From contig QCLK01000002.1 in the NCBI GenBank assembly GCA_003214615.1, positions 62,001 through 126,000 of the forward strand: a stretch of DNA of 64,000 nucleotides. The letters are read 5' to 3'. Below the pieces are notes generated by a model, which saw nothing but the letters and a program-made list of their open reading frames with translations, did not search any database and was not told where the DNA came from. Shown here one piece after another: positions 63,369 to 64,000 of the stretch. The translations under genes were made by a program, and so were the position numbers. The stretch comes from Pelagibacteraceae bacterium AG-414-E02 (GTDB lineage Bacteria > Pseudomonadota > Alphaproteobacteria > Pelagibacterales > Pelagibacteraceae). The stretch's first letter is position 1; each line of letters begins with the position of its first letter.

Positions 63369-64000
63369 ATGAGCTTAAACAAATTTTACATTAAAAAAAA
63401 AGAAGGTATTAATTTTGCAAAAATTAGTGGAGATAATAACAGTATTCATATAGATGAGATTTATGGTTACAACTCGATCTATGGGGAAAATATCGCACAC
63501 GGAGTTCTTGTAATTTTAAAATTTCTAAAAAAAATAAAAATTAAAAAAAATTTTTCTTACATTAAAGTTTTTTTTAATGAAGGTGCAAAATATAATCATA
63601 AAATTTCTTTAAAAAAAATTAAAAAAGGTAAAAAAAAATTATCGTATGAATTGGTTCAATTAAATAATACAATTGTTAGAATTGAATTGGGTTTTTTTCC
63701 AAATGATTTTAAAATTAGAAACCTTGAAAAAATATCTTTAGAAAGAAAGTTTCATACACCGAACATAAAAAAAAAAAATTTTTTTTCAAACTATATTCCA
63801 TCTGAACTAAATATAGCTCTTTATAAACTGACAGAATATGTTGGGACTATTTTTCCAGGAGAAAATTCTTTGATATCTGAAATTAATATATCAAATTTAA
63901 ATTTTAATCTAAGTGACAAAGTTATAATAAATTCTGACTCTACTTTATTAAAAAAAGGATTTCCAATAATCGAAAATAGACTCAAATATAAAAATTATAA
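63369..64000 (+). CDS. MaoC-like hot-dog dehydratase (truncated by the window end)
   Basis: Hand translation MSLNKFYIKKKEGINFAKISGDNNSIHIDEIYGYNSIYGENIAHGVL..; open to the window end; FAxxSGDxNxIHxDE...AHG hydratase motif. Confidence 0.75.
   Translation, partial: MSLNKFYIKKKEGINFAKISGDNNSIHIDEIYGYNSIYGENIAHGVLVILKFLKKIKIKKNFSYIKVFFNEGAKYNHKISLKKIKKGKKKLSYELVQLNNTIVRIELGFFPNDFKIRNLEKISLERKFHTPNIKKKNFFSNYIPSELNIALYKLTEYVGTIFPGENSLISEINISNLNFNLSDKVIINSDSTLLKKGFPIIENRLKYKNY

Overview
This 64 kb window is AT-rich, gene-dense and looks like a streamlined marine alphaproteobacterial genome, most likely SAR11/Pelagibacterales-like. The taxonomy is inferred from composition, gene order and protein character; no search was run. 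Contents in order: an aa3-type cytochrome c oxidase cluster with two subunit III genes; threonine biosynthesis (thrC, thrB); an ATP synthase F0 operon; a mutY/dciA/dsbA/smc block; a CcrM-type DNA methyltransferase; DNA repair genes (rnhB, UDG, uvrB, uvrC); tRNA-Gln followed directly by cca; the cytochrome bc1 operon (petABC); an lgt-midA-pgeF-prs-rplY-pth-ychF block; a PetP/PetR/EnvZ-like regulatory operon; folB with a pteridine-reductase-like SDR; trxB, guaC, carAB, dnaG and rpoD; then the start of an exostosin/TPR/MaoC region. I saw no mobile elements, CRISPR arrays or rRNA genes. The observations most worth a second look are: (1) a sensor kinase split by a 1-nt shift in an A9 tract; (2) a DnaG primase lacking three of four zinc ligands; (3) an SMC with no visible hinge; (4) two tandem unannotated single-TM micro-ORFs after petC; (5) three GANTC sites, one overlapping the predicted -10, in the ccrM promoter; (6) a perfect 19-bp palindrome in the marR/petP-ilvE intergenic region; (7) an atypical cox cluster with a small CxxC-TM ORF; (8) tRNA-Gln ending 4 nt before the cca start codon; (9) repeated head-to-head gene starts sharing CATG/ATGCAT with no intergenic space.
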